From the NCBI RefSeq assembly GCF_023101165.1, contig NZ_CP078076.1, positions 930,001-994,000 on the forward strand: DNA of 64,000 nucleotides. Reading direction: 5' to 3'. Positions 51,794 to 60,489 of this stretch are shown piece by piece; positions within the stretch are counted from its first letter, which is position 1; the number at the start of each line of letters is the position of its first letter. The notes beneath the pieces are model-generated. The model did not search any database. It was not told the origin of the DNA and worked only from the letters and a program-made list of their open reading frames with translations. The position numbers were made by a program, and so were the translations under genes. The DNA comes from Microbacterium sufflavum. GTDB taxonomy: Bacteria > Actinomycetota > Actinomycetes > Actinomycetales > Microbacteriaceae.

Positions 51794-52827
51794 CCGGCTC
51801 GACTCCGCGCGTGTACGTGCAGGACGTGACGCTGCGCGACGGCATGCACGCCATCGGCCACGGTTACACGACCGACCAGGTTCGCGACATCGCCCGGGCC
51901 CTGGAAGCCGCGGGCGTGGATGCGATCGAGGTCGCGCACGGCGACGGTCTGGGCGGGTCGAGCGTCGCCTACGGGCACGGCGCCCACACCGATTGGCAGT
52001 GGATCGCGGCGGCCGCCGAGGTCCTGGACCGGGCGGTGCTGACGACCCTGATCCTGCCCGGCATCGGCACGATCGACGACCTCGCCCGCGCCCGCGACCT
52101 CGGCGTCGCGAGCGTGCGGGTCGCCACGCACTGCACCGAGGCCGACGTGGCGATCCAGCACATCACGTGGGCGCGCGAGCACGGCATGGACGTGTCGGGC
52201 TTCCTGATGATGAGCCACCTGAACGATCCGCGCGGGCTCGCCGAGCAGGCGCGGATCATGGAGCAGGCGGGCGCGCACTGCGTGTACGTGACCGACTCCG
52301 GCGGACGCCTCACGATGCACGATGTCGCCGCGCGCGTGGACGCCTATCGCGACGTGCTCGACCCCGCGACGCAGATCGGCATCCACGCGCACGAGAACCT
52401 GTCGCTGAGCGTCGCCAACAGCGTGACCGCCGTCGAGCACGGCGCATACCGCGTCGATGCATCCCTCGCGGGCCAGGGCGCCGGAGCGGGCAACTGCCCC
52501 GTCGAGGCGTTCGTCGCGGTGGCGGATCTGCTCGGGTGGGAGCACGGCTGCGACCTGTTCGCCCTGCAGGACGCCGCGGAGCAGCTCGTGCGTCCGCTGC
52601 AGCACCGTCCGGTGCGCGTCGACCGCGAGACGCTCACCCTCGGCTACGCGGGCGTGTACTCCAGCTTCCTGCTGCACGCCGAGCGCGCGGCCGCGAAGCA
52701 CGACCTCGACGCGCGGGACATCCTGGTCGAGCTCGGACGACGGCGCATGGTGGGCGGCCAGGAGGACATGATCGTCGATGTCGCGCTCGACCTGGTCGCC
52801 GCGCGTTCCGCGGGGGCGGCCTCATGA
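51790..52827 (+). CDS. nbaI: 4-hydroxy-2-oxovalerate aldolase
   Basis: A 345-residue MhpE/DmpG-type class II aldolase. Metal and substrate motifs [28 protein letters not shown] and [15 protein letters not shown], with [19 protein letters not shown]. It splits 4-hydroxy-2-oxovalerate into pyruvate and acetaldehyde. Partner of the acylating dehydrogenase encoded before it. Confidence 0.96.
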   Translation: MTGSTPRVYVQDVTLRDGMHAIGHGYTTDQVRDIARALEAAGVDAIEVAHGDGLGGSSVAYGHGAHTDWQWIAAAAEVLDRAVLTTLILPGIGTIDDLARARDLGVASVRVATHCTEADVAIQHITWAREHGMDVSGFLMMSHLNDPRGLAEQARIMEQAGAHCVYVTDSGGRLTMHDVAARVDAYRDVLDPATQIGIHAHENLSLSVANSVTAVEHGAYRVDASLAGQGAGAGNCPVEAFVAVADLLGWEHGCDLFALQDAAEQLVRPLQHRPVRVDRETLTLGYAGVYSSFLLHAERAAAKHDLDARDILVELGRRRMVGGQEDMIVDVALDLVAARSAGAAS

Positions 52828-53630
52828 GCACCGACGCGGTCTACGCCGCCGCCCTCGACACCGCCCAGCGCACGGCCGCGCCCATCAACCAGCTGTCGCC
52901 CACGGAGGAGGTCGACCTCGCCACGGCCTACGCCACGCAGCACGCCCTCATCGCCCGACGGGTCGCCCGCGGCGAGCACATCACCGGGGTCAAGCTCGGG
53001 TTCACCAGCCGGGCCAAGGCGCAGCAGATGGGTGTGCACGACGTGATCCTGGGCACCCTGACCGATGCCATGCGCCTGGACGACGACGGCGTGTTCGCGC
53101 GGCGGTCCGCCATCCACCCGCGCATCGAGCCCGAGGTCGCCTACCTCCTGCGCGCCGACCTCGACGCATCCGCGGTCGACCGGCCGCTGTCGGAACTGGT
53201 GGCCGCGGTCGCCCCCGCCGTGGAGATCATCGACTCCCGGTACCGCGACTTCCGCTTCAGCCTCGCCGACGTGGTGGCCGACAACGCCTCCGCCGCGGCC
53301 TACGCGATCGGCCCCTGGACACCGCTCGACCGCACGGGCGCCATCGACAACCGGGCCGTGCGGCTCGAGGTCGACGGCCGCATCGCCGCGACGGGCTCGA
53401 CCGCCGCGATCCTCGGCGACCCCGGTCGCGCCATCCTCGCGGCCGCTCGACTCGGTGCGCGCCACGGCTTCGTGCTGCGGGCGGGCATGGTGCTCCTCGC
53501 CGGGGCCGCGACCGCCGCGGTTCCCCTGCCCGACCGCGGTGTGGTCGAGGCGACGGTCACCGGTCTGGGCGGCGTCACGATCCGCACGGACGACGGTTCC
53601 GCGTCGTCCGGCCCGAAGGGAGCATCATGA
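52824..53630 (+). CDS. nbaG: 4-oxalocrotonate decarboxylase
   Basis: A 268-residue member of the hydratase/decarboxylase family. [51 protein letters not shown] and [11 protein letters not shown] identify the decarboxylase branch (DmpH/NbaG). It removes CO2 from 4-oxalocrotonate to give 2-oxopent-4-enoate for the hydratase. Start and stop both overlap neighbours by 4 bases. Confidence 0.92.
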   Translation: MSTDAVYAAALDTAQRTAAPINQLSPTEEVDLATAYATQHALIARRVARGEHITGVKLGFTSRAKAQQMGVHDVILGTLTDAMRLDDDGVFARRSAIHPRIEPEVAYLLRADLDASAVDRPLSELVAAVAPAVEIIDSRYRDFRFSLADVVADNASAAAYAIGPWTPLDRTGAIDNRAVRLEVDGRIAATGSTAAILGDPGRAILAAARLGARHGFVLRAGMVLLAGAATAAVPLPDRGVVEATVTGLGGVTIRTDDGSASSGPKGAS

Positions 53631-54079
53631 CCGAGTCCCGCGGCATCCTCGTGGAGGGCAAGGCCACCCCGCGCGGACGCTTCCCGCACGCCAAGCTCAG
53701 CGGCGACCTCGTGTTCGTGTCGGGCACCTCCAGCCGCCGCCCCGACAACACGATCGCGGGCGCCGAGGTCGACGAGTTCGGGGCGACCCGGCTCGACGTC
53801 GCGGTGCAGACCCGCGCCGTGATCGAGAACATCCGCGCGGTGCTGGCCGCCGCGGGCTGCGACCTCGACGACCTCGTGCAGGCCACGACGTTCCTGGTCG
53901 ACATGAACGACTTCGCCCCCTACAACGCCGTCTGGGCCGAGTACTTCGACGAGCAGGGCCCGGCCCGCACCACGGTCGCCGTGCACGCCCTGCCGCATCC
54001 GCACCTGCGCCTCGAGATCCAGGCGATCGCGAGGCGCCCCGACCGCACCACCCCTGCCACTCTCGAGGAGGAGAAATGA
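53627..54079 (+). CDS. nbaF: RidA-family 2-aminomuconate deaminase
   Basis: A 150-residue RidA/YjgF-fold protein. [39 protein letters not shown] and VEIQ-like [11 protein letters not shown] are family blocks. In this context it should be the 2-aminomuconate deaminase (NbaF/AmnD type), releasing ammonia to form 4-oxalocrotonate. Its place between decarboxylase and dioxygenase genes matches the nba order. GAGGAGGAG precedes the next start within its own end. Confidence 0.9.
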   Translation: MTESRGILVEGKATPRGRFPHAKLSGDLVFVSGTSSRRPDNTIAGAEVDEFGATRLDVAVQTRAVIENIRAVLAAAGCDLDDLVQATTFLVDMNDFAPYNAVWAEYFDEQGPARTTVAVHALPHPHLRLEIQAIARRPDRTTPATLEEEK

Positions 54080-54600
54080 GCACCATCCCACCCGTCATCG
54101 ACTTCGCCGCCTGGATCACGGAGAACGAGCACCTCCTGAAGCCGCCGGTCAACAACAAGGCCGCGTGGACGCCGATGGGCGACTTCATCGTGCAGGTCGT
54201 CGGCGGCCCCAACCAGCGCACCGACTTCCACTTCGATCCGTACGAGGAGTGGTTCTACCAGTACCGCGGCAACATGCACGTGAACATCCAGACGGAGGAC
54301 GGCCCGCAGCGCATCGACATCCGCGAGGGCGAGATGTGGCTGCTGCCCGGCAACGTGTTCCACTCCCCGCAGCGCCCCGAGGAGGGGTCGATCGGCATCG
54401 TGATCGAGCGCATCCGCGAGGAGGGCACGCTGGAGAAGTTCGCGTGGTTCTGCCCGAACTGCAACACCAAGGTGCACGAGGTCGAGCTGCAGGTGCGCGA
54501 CATCGTGGAGGACCTGCCGCCGGTGTTCCGCGAGTTCTACGACAGCGAGGAGGGGCGCACCTGCCCCGAGTGCGGCACCGTCCACCCCGGCAAGGGCTGA
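54076..54600 (+). CDS. nbaC: 3-hydroxyanthranilate 3,4-dioxygenase
   Basis: A 174-residue cupin dioxygenase. Fe(II) ligands His52, Glu58 and His96 in [13 protein letters not shown] and [10 protein letters not shown]; substrate Arg48 in [10 protein letters not shown] second, rubredoxin-like metal site is complete: Cys126/Cys129 (FCPNCN) and Cys163/Cys166 (TCPECG), as in bacterial NbaC and unlike animal HAO. It cleaves 3-hydroxyanthranilate to 2-amino-3-carboxymuconate semialdehyde. Translationally coupled to the deaminase gene. Confidence 0.97.
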   Translation: MSTIPPVIDFAAWITENEHLLKPPVNNKAAWTPMGDFIVQVVGGPNQRTDFHFDPYEEWFYQYRGNMHVNIQTEDGPQRIDIREGEMWLLPGNVFHSPQRPEEGSIGIVIERIREEGTLEKFAWFCPNCNTKVHEVELQVRDIVEDLPPVFREFYDSEEGRTCPECGTVHPGKG

Positions 54601-54607
54601 CGCGGCG

Positions 54608-55600
54608 TTGGGCACGATCGACGTCCACACGCACTTCGTGCCGAGCGCCTGGCCCGACCTGTCCACGCAGGTCGGGCCGGGGCTCTGGCCGACCCTGCGC
54701 GTGGACTCCGAGCGCGAGGCGATGATCATGCTCGGCGAGTCCGAGTTCCGTCGCATCGGCGACGACTGCTGGGATGCCGAGGTGCGCCTGGCCGACATGG
54801 ACGCCGACGGGGTGGAGATGCAGGTGGTCTCCCCCACTCCGCTGTTCTTCTCCTATGACAAGTCGGGAGACGAGGCGGTGAAGGTCGCGCGCCTCTTCAA
54901 CGACCTGGCGCTGGAGATCTGCGCCCCCGCACCCGATCGGCTCATCCCGTTCGCGCAGGTGCCGCTGCAGGATCCGGATGCCGCGTGCGTCGAGGCCGAC
55001 CGCGCGATCGCCTCCGGTCACGCCGGCGTCGAGATCGGCAACCACGTCGGTGACCGCGACCTCGACGACGCCGGCATCGTCACGTTCCTCCAGCACTGCG
55101 CCGAGCGCGGGATCCCCGTGTTCGTGCATCCGTGGGACATGGCCGGCTCGCCGCGACTCGATCGCTGGATGGCCCGCTGGCTCACGGGCATGCCCGCCGA
55201 GACGCACCTGTCGATCATCGCGCTGATCCTCGGCGGAGTGTTCGACCGCGTGCCGCCGTCGCTGCGGCTCGCGTTCGCGCACGGTGGCGGCTCGTTCGCG
55301 TTCTGGCTCGGCCGCTTCGAGAACGCGTGGCGGCAGCGGCCCGACGTGATCGGCGTGAGCGCACAGCCGCCCTCTTCCTACCTCGACCGGTTCAGCGTCG
55401 ACAGCGTCGTGTTCGACCCGGCCGCACTGCGCCTGCTCGTCGACACGCTCGGCGCCTCGCAGGTGATGGTCGGCAGCGACTACCCGTATCCCCTGGGCGA
55501 GCGACCGGTCGGCGACGTCGTCCACCGCTCCGCCTTCCTCGACGACGTCGAGAAGACCGCCATCCTCCGCGACAACGCCCTGCGCTTCCTCGGCCGCTGA
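54608..55600 (+). CDS. nbaD: 2-amino-3-carboxymuconate-6-semialdehyde decarboxylase (ACMSD)
   Basis: A 330-residue ACMSD from a TTG start, 8 bases after the dioxygenase stop. Zinc and active-site motifs: IDVHTHFVPSAWP, VFVHPWDMAGS, LAFAHGGGSFAFWLGR and MVGSDYPYPLGE. It decarboxylates the unstable dioxygenase product before it cyclises to quinolinate, sending carbon to 2-aminomuconate semialdehyde. The TTG start may hold its level below that of its neighbours. Confidence 0.96.
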   Translation: MGTIDVHTHFVPSAWPDLSTQVGPGLWPTLRVDSEREAMIMLGESEFRRIGDDCWDAEVRLADMDADGVEMQVVSPTPLFFSYDKSGDEAVKVARLFNDLALEICAPAPDRLIPFAQVPLQDPDAACVEADRAIASGHAGVEIGNHVGDRDLDDAGIVTFLQHCAERGIPVFVHPWDMAGSPRLDRWMARWLTGMPAETHLSIIALILGGVFDRVPPSLRLAFAHGGGSFAFWLGRFENAWRQRPDVIGVSAQPPSSYLDRFSVDSVVFDPAALRLLVDTLGASQVMVGSDYPYPLGERPVGDVVHRSAFLDDVEKTAILRDNALRFLGR

Positions 55601-55626
55601 CCGCACGACCCGAACGGACCCGCCCC

Positions 55627-56916
55627 ATGAGCACCACGACCCCGCCCAGCGCCACGACCCGCACCGCCCTCGACCGCGCCACCTGCGAGGCGCTCGACGC
55701 CTCCGATCCGCTCGGCTCGTTCCGCGACCGCTTCGTGCTGCCGGAGGGCGTCATCTACCTCGACGGCAACTCCCTCGGCGCGCTCCCCCGGCACACCCCG
55801 GCGCACGTGCAGCGCGTGATCACCGAGGAGTGGGGCACCGGGCTCATCCGCAGCTGGAACGACGCGGGCTGGTTCGCGAAGCCGCGTACGGTCGGCGACC
55901 GGATCGCCCCGCTGATCGGCGCCGCGGAGGGCGAGGTCGTGCTCGGCGACTCCACGTCGGCGAGCCTCTTCCAGGCCGTGGTCGCGGCGGTGCGCATGCG
56001 GCCGGGGCGGCGCGTGATCGTCGCCGAGCGCGGCAACTTCCCCACCGACCTGTACATGCTGGAGGCCGTGCAGGAGCTGCTCGGCGGCGGCGAACCCCTG
56101 GAGCGGCGGCTGATCGCCGACGACGGCCCCACGCTCGACGACGTGCTCGACGACCACGTGGCGGTGGTCGTGCTCACCCAGGTCGACTACCGCACCGGGC
56201 GGCTGCACGACCTGGCCGAGGTCACGCGCCGCGTGCAGGCCGCCGGGGCGCTGGTGGTGTGGGACCTGTGCCACAGCGCCGGGGCGCTGCCGATCGACCT
56301 GAACGCCGCCTGGGCCGACTTCGCGGTGGGCTGCACCTACAAGTACCTCAACGGCGGCCCGGGGTCACCCTCGTTCCTGTGGGCCGCGTCCCGCCATCAC
56401 GCCGCCGCCCGGCCCGCGCTCACCGGCTGGCACGGCCACGCCCGTCCGTTCGACTTCACGGTGGACTACGCCCCGGCGCCCGGCATCGAGCGGTTCCGCG
56501 TCGGCACACCGCAGCTGCTGTCGGTCGCGGGACTGGAGGCGAGCCTCGACATCTGGGACGACGTCGACCTGGAGCTGCTGCGCGAGAAGAGCCTGCGGCT
56601 GACCGAGCTGTTCCTGTCGCTCGTGGACGCGCGGCTCGCAGAGCGCTGGGGCATCGTGTCGGTCACACCGCGCGAGTCGTCCCGCCGCGGCAGCCAGGTG
56701 TCGCTGCGCCACGACGACGGCTATGCGGTGATGCAGGCCCTCATCGAGCGCGGGGTGATCGGCGACTTCCGGGCGCCCGACCTCATCCGCTTCGGGTTCA
56801 CCCCGCTCTACACCTCCTACGCCGACGTGTGGGATGCGGTCGACGTGCTGCACGACGTGCTGGAGACCGAGGTGTGGCGCGAGCCCCGCTTCGCGCGCCG
56901 CGGCACCGTCACCTGA
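55627..56916 (+). CDS. kynU: Kynureninase
   Basis: A 429-residue PLP enzyme of the kynureninase family. IYLDGNSLGALPRHT, SWNDAGWFAKPRTVGDRIA, VVWDLCHSAGALPIDL and the PLP Lys239 in GCTYKYLNGGPGSPSFLW are diagnostic. It splits kynurenine or 3-hydroxykynurenine to (3-hydroxy)anthranilate and alanine. It is the last gene, 26 bases after ACMSD, and supplies the operon with 3-hydroxyanthranilate if 3-hydroxykynurenine is available. Tryptophan dioxygenase, formamidase and kynurenine monooxygenase genes are not in the window. Confidence 0.96.
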   Translation: MSTTTPPSATTRTALDRATCEALDASDPLGSFRDRFVLPEGVIYLDGNSLGALPRHTPAHVQRVITEEWGTGLIRSWNDAGWFAKPRTVGDRIAPLIGAAEGEVVLGDSTSASLFQAVVAAVRMRPGRRVIVAERGNFPTDLYMLEAVQELLGGGEPLERRLIADDGPTLDDVLDDHVAVVVLTQVDYRTGRLHDLAEVTRRVQAAGALVVWDLCHSAGALPIDLNAAWADFAVGCTYKYLNGGPGSPSFLWAASRHHAAARPALTGWHGHARPFDFTVDYAPAPGIERFRVGTPQLLSVAGLEASLDIWDDVDLELLREKSLRLTELFLSLVDARLAERWGIVSVTPRESSRRGSQVSLRHDDGYAVMQALIERGVIGDFRAPDLIRFGFTPLYTSYADVWDAVDVLHDVLETEVWREPRFARRGTVT

Positions 56917-56985
56917 GCCCCGGGCTGTCCTGCGCCTGCGGAGCTGTGTGTCGGCGGAGTCGCCCGCCGCGCGTCGTGCGCCGCG

Positions 56986-57717
56986 TCAGGAGTTGTCCGC
57001 GCCCTCCGCGGCCGCGTCGTCGAGCAGGGCGATCACGCCGTCGCGCACCTGGGTCAGGTGGGCCTCCAGCACGCCCAGCGCCTTCTTCGCGTCGCCGGCC
57101 GCGACCACGTCGACGAGCTCGGTGTGCGAATGATCGTGCGAGCCCGCGGGCCCCAGCCGCCACCCCAGCACGTAGCGCCCGAGCTTGAGCCGCAGCTGCT
57201 CGATCATCTCCCACAGCAGCGGGCGGGCCTGCGCGTCGTACAGGGTGGCGTAGAACTCGGTGCGCGCCTCGACGAACTCGCCGCCCTCGGAGATGTCGTC
57301 GGCGGTCTTCGCGAGCTCCCGCAGGCGCTCGACCCGTTCGGGCGTGATCTCCGCCATCGCCAGGCGCAGCGCCTCCTTCTCGAGCAGCATGCGCAGGTGG
57401 TAGACCTCCCCGGCCTCCTCCGTGGACAGTGCCCGCACCATCGCGCCGCGGCGTGCGTGGAACACCACGAGCCCGTCGGCCTCGAGCTGGATGAGGGCGG
57501 AGCGGATCGGGAGGCGGGAGATGCCGATCGATTCGGCGAGGGTCTCCTGGCGCAGTTTCATGCCGGGCGGGAGCGTGCCATCGAGGATCGCGTCGCGGAT
57601 GATGTCGTACGCCATCGCGCCGACCGACCGATACCCGGCCCCGTGTCGCTGGGCGAGCTTCTGCAGCGCATCGGCGCGATCCTTCGCAGACGCGGCCGCG
57701 TCCCCTGACTTCACCAT
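56986..57717 (-). CDS. GntR/FCD-family transcriptional regulator
   Basis: A 243-residue FadR-subfamily regulator. N-terminal winged helix with GAMAYDIIRDAILDGTLPPG, KLRQETLAESIGISRLPIRS and ALIQLEADGLVVFHARRGAM; C-terminal all-helical FCD domain with YHLRMLLEKEALRLAM and likely metal-ligand residues Asp/His in HDHSHTELVDVVAAGD. FCD proteins usually release DNA on binding a metabolite acid. The only GntR gene here; a copy of the 13-base operator with one mismatch lies 37 bases before it. It is the best candidate to bind O1-O6 across 36 kb. Confidence 0.92.
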   Translation of the reverse strand: MVKSGDAAASAKDRADALQKLAQRHGAGYRSVGAMAYDIIRDAILDGTLPPGMKLRQETLAESIGISRLPIRSALIQLEADGLVVFHARRGAMVRALSTEEAGEVYHLRMLLEKEALRLAMAEITPERVERLRELAKTADDISEGGEFVEARTEFYATLYDAQARPLLWEMIEQLRLKLGRYVLGWRLGPAGSHDHSHTELVDVVAAGDAKKALGVLEAHLTQVRDGVIALLDDAAAEGADNS

Positions 57718-57753
57718 GGGTCAGAGGCTATCGGATCGAAGCCCTCAAACTCT

Positions 57754-57766
57754 GCATTCTGGATCC
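57754..57766. promoter_or_regulatory. Regulon operator O6 (GCATTCTGGATCC), gntR autoregulatory site
   Basis: Differs from O5 at one base (second position C for G) and has the same A-rich flank. Lies 37 bases upstream of the gntR ATG on the minus strand, fitting autoregulation. Confidence 0.6.
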
Positions 57767-57799
57767 AAGATCACCGAACGCGTCGCGGCCGGAGAACGA

Positions 57800-57835
57800 C
57801 GAACGCCCCCCGTCCCGGAGGACGGAGGGCGTTCG
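57800..57835 (-). terminator. Terminator of the rpsF-ssb-rpsR-rplI operon
   Basis: A 16-bp stem with one mismatch (arms 57800-57815 and 57820-57835) and a 4-base loop, starting 11 bases after the rplI stop on the minus strand. It insulates the ribosomal operon from gntR. Confidence 0.8.
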
Positions 57836-57846
57836 ACAGACGTGCC

Positions 57847-58299
57847 TTACTTGGCGGCGACGACCTGCAGCGTGATGACCGCGGTGACGTCCTCGTGCAG
57901 ACGCACGGTCGCCTCGTGCTCACCGGTCGCCTTGATGGGCGACGTGATGTGCACCTTGCGCTTGTCGATCGCACCGAGACCGGCGGCCTCGACCGCGTCG
58001 GCCACGTCGGCGGTCTTGACCGAGCCGAAGAGACGACCCTCCTTGCCGGCCTTGACCGCGAGGCGCACCTTGGCGGCCTCCAGCGAGTTCTTCAGGGCCA
58101 CGGCCTCGTCGCGGTCGTGGATCGCACGCGCCTGGCGTGCGGCCTGGATCGACGCGACCTGCTTCTCGCCACCGCGCGTCCACGCGGTCGCGAAACCCTG
58201 CGGGATGAGGTAGTTGCGGGCGTACCCGTTCTTGACCTCGACCACGTCACCGGCGCTACCCAGCCCGGCGACCTCGTTCGTGAGAATCAGCTTTGCCAT
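57847..58299 (-). CDS. rplI: 50S ribosomal protein bL9
   Basis: A 150-residue bL9. N-terminal [20 protein letters not shown], then [17 protein letters not shown] is the rRNA-binding signature; the long central helix and C-terminal domain ([20 protein letters not shown]) are intact. It lies 11 bases after rpsR in the usual order. In many bacteria dnaB follows closely; here the next minus-strand gene is gntR, behind a terminator. Confidence 0.98.
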   Translation of the reverse strand: MAKLILTNEVAGLGSAGDVVEVKNGYARNYLIPQGFATAWTRGGEKQVASIQAARQARAIHDRDEAVALKNSLEAAKVRLAVKAGKEGRLFGSVKTADVADAVEAAGLGAIDKRKVHITSPIKATGEHEATVRLHEDVTAVITLQVVAAK

Positions 58300-58310
58300 C
58301 TCAGTACCCC

Positions 58311-58565
58311 TTACCGGCCGGCGCCAGCGTAGGGCAGGAGCGCCATCTCGCGGGCGTTCTTGATCGCCGTGGCGATCAGACGCTGCTCCTGCACCGACAC
58401 ACCGGTGATGCGACGGGCGCGGATCTTGCCGCGCTCCGAGACGAACTTGCGGAGGGTGGCGACATCCTTGTAATCGATGACACCGACCCGGATGGACTTC
58501 GCGGGGGCGGCGTTCTTCGCGCCCTTCCGCGGCTTGCGGCGGTCGCCGCTCGACTTTCCAGCCAT
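58311..58565 (-). CDS. rpsR: 30S ribosomal protein bS18
   Basis: An 84-residue bS18. [20 protein letters not shown] and [20 protein letters not shown] are the S18 core. The N-terminal extension is Lys/Arg/Ala-rich and has no zinc-binding cysteines, i.e. the C-minus form that is not subject to zinc-dependent replacement. Confidence 0.98.
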   Translation of the reverse strand: MAGKSSGDRRKPRKGAKNAAPAKSIRVGVIDYKDVATLRKFVSERGKIRARRITGVSVQEQRLIATAIKNAREMALLPYAGAGR

Positions 58566-58624
58566 TGCTCTTCCTTAGTGATGATGATCGGACGCTGCGC
58601 GCACGCGCGCATCCGGAGAATTGA

Positions 58625-59125
58625 TCAGAACGGGGTGTCGTCGCCGAAGCTGCCCGGAGTGCTCCAGGCGTCGGCGCTGGTCGACGAGCCGGGCGTGGAC
58701 CACGGCTCCTCCGACACCTGCTGCTGCTGCGGACGGGACTGCCCGCCACCGCCACCGCTCGAGGCCGCACGGGTGACCTGCGCGGTCGCGTACCGCAGCG
58801 AGGGGCCGATCTCGTCGACCTCCAGCTCGATCGCGGTGCGCTGGTTGCCCTCGCGGTCCTGGTAGGAACGCTGACGCAGACGGCCCTGCGCGATCACGCG
58901 CATGCCCTTGGTCAGCGAGCCCGCCACGTGCTCCGCGAACTCGCGCCAGACCGACGCGCGGAGGAACAGCGCTTCGCCGTCCTTCCACTCGTTCGCGGCA
59001 CGGTCGAAGTTGCGCGGCGTCGATGCGATGGTGAAGTTCGCCACCGGCAGCCCGTTCTGCGTGTACCGCAGCTCGGGGTCGGCCGTGAGGTTTCCCACCA
59101 CGGTGATGACGGTTTCGCCGGCCAT
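58625..59125 (-). CDS. ssb: Single-stranded DNA-binding protein
   Basis: A 166-residue SSB. OB fold from [20 protein letters not shown] to about 110, with [20 protein letters not shown] and [21 protein letters not shown] Gly/Gln-rich flexible linker leads to the acidic tip GDDTPF used to recruit repair and replication proteins. Placed between rpsF (5 bases upstream) and rpsR. Confidence 0.98.
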   Translation of the reverse strand: MAGETVITVVGNLTADPELRYTQNGLPVANFTIASTPRNFDRAANEWKDGEALFLRASVWREFAEHVAGSLTKGMRVIAQGRLRQRSYQDREGNQRTAIELEVDEIGPSLRYATAQVTRAASSGGGGGQSRPQQQQVSEEPWSTPGSSTSADAWSTPGSFGDDTPF

Positions 59126-59130
59126 GAGAC

Positions 59131-59499
<369 letters not shown>

Positions 59500-59724
59500 T
59501 TACCCACCTCCTTCGGACTAGAACGGCTCTCGGGACTTTCCCGGGAGCAGGAGGGTGTGTGCACGTGCCTGCCCGTGGAACCCGAGTGGGTGCCGGAAGG
59601 CAGACAACCTCGACAGTCTAGCGGACATTCCTCCGAGCCGCCTCCCACCGATCGGCCCGCGGCTTGGCATGCTGGAGGGCGTGCCCGATGACCGTCATCG
59701 GGCACATGACTGGAGGGGGGCGCC

Positions 59725-60429
59725 ATGCGCGTCAACAAGTGGGGGGTCGGCGTCGTTCTCGCCGCCGCCGTCATGCTCACCGGATGCTCGGCGGGCGGAT
59801 CGGACAAGCCGGCCGACGCGAAGCCGAGCACGGCCGCATCGCAGGAGGCCGACGCACCGGCCACGGACTGCCCCGAGCTGGCCGAGGGCGCGACCGTCGA
59901 CGGCACGGCGCTCGGCACGTGCATCGCCGACGCGATGGCCGACTCCGCGGGCTACGCCGCCAAGACGAGCGTGCTGGGCATGGAGAGCACCGCCCGCGTG
60001 AACCCCTCCGAGAACGCCCTCGAGTCGATCTCGCCGATGGGCTCGATCGTCGCGATCGGCGACGACGTGTGGGTCAAGTCGCCGTCGAGCGACTGGCAGC
60101 CGGCCGACCCGGACTCCAGCGACCCGATCATCGCGGGCCTCAGCACGAGCGCGGCCGACGTCGCCGCCATGGACCCCGCCGCCGCGGCCGAGGCCCTCGC
60201 GGGCGACTTCACCGTGAGCGGCACCGGCGAGCGCCTCGGCCAGAAGGTGTTCCTGATCACCGGTTCGGTCGACCAGCAGGGCACGACGGTCGACGTGGCG
60301 TTCGAGGTCACCGCCGACTACGTCAACCTCGCATCGAAGAGCACCGCGTCCGTCGAGGGCCAGTCGCTGGAGATCGCGATGGAGATCACCGAGTGGGACG
60401 TGAAGCAGGACATCGTCGCCCCGGTGTGA
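59725..60429 (+). CDS. Secreted lipoprotein of unknown function
   Basis: A 234-residue lipoprotein with a clear signal (VGVVLAAAVMLTGC, lipobox LTGC, Cys at about 21), a Gly/Ser/Ala/Asp linker and a mixed alpha/beta domain that ends ...GQSLEIAMEITEWDVKQDI. The shape recalls the LppX/LprAFG-type mycobacterial lipoproteins that carry lipids, but similarity is only general. Two Cys (TDCPELA and GTCIADA) may pair. Divergent from rpsF, convergent with the ABC operon. Confidence 0.75.
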   Translation: MRVNKWGVGVVLAAAVMLTGCSAGGSDKPADAKPSTAASQEADAPATDCPELAEGATVDGTALGTCIADAMADSAGYAAKTSVLGMESTARVNPSENALESISPMGSIVAIGDDVWVKSPSSDWQPADPDSSDPIIAGLSTSAADVAAMDPAAAAEALAGDFTVSGTGERLGQKVFLITGSVDQQGTTVDVAFEVTADYVNLASKSTASVEGQSLEIAMEITEWDVKQDIVAPV

Positions 60430-60442
60430 TCCGGGGATGACA

Positions 60443-60474
60443 CGAAGGGCCGGGGCATGCGCCCCGGCCCTTCG
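60443..60474. terminator. Bidirectional terminator hairpin
   Basis: Perfect 14-base arms (60443-60456 and 60461-60474, CGAAGGGCCGGGGC and its complement) around ATGC. It separates the lipoprotein gene from the convergent Dpp-type operon and is followed by TCGTCGTCC. Confidence 0.85.
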
Positions 60475-60489
60475 TCGTCCGGCCCCGCG

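Noticed and set aside
59500-59724. Structured S6:S18 leader RNA upstream of rpsF
   Set aside because: A leader of about 100 bases and a small GC hairpin exist, but I could not match the known motif.
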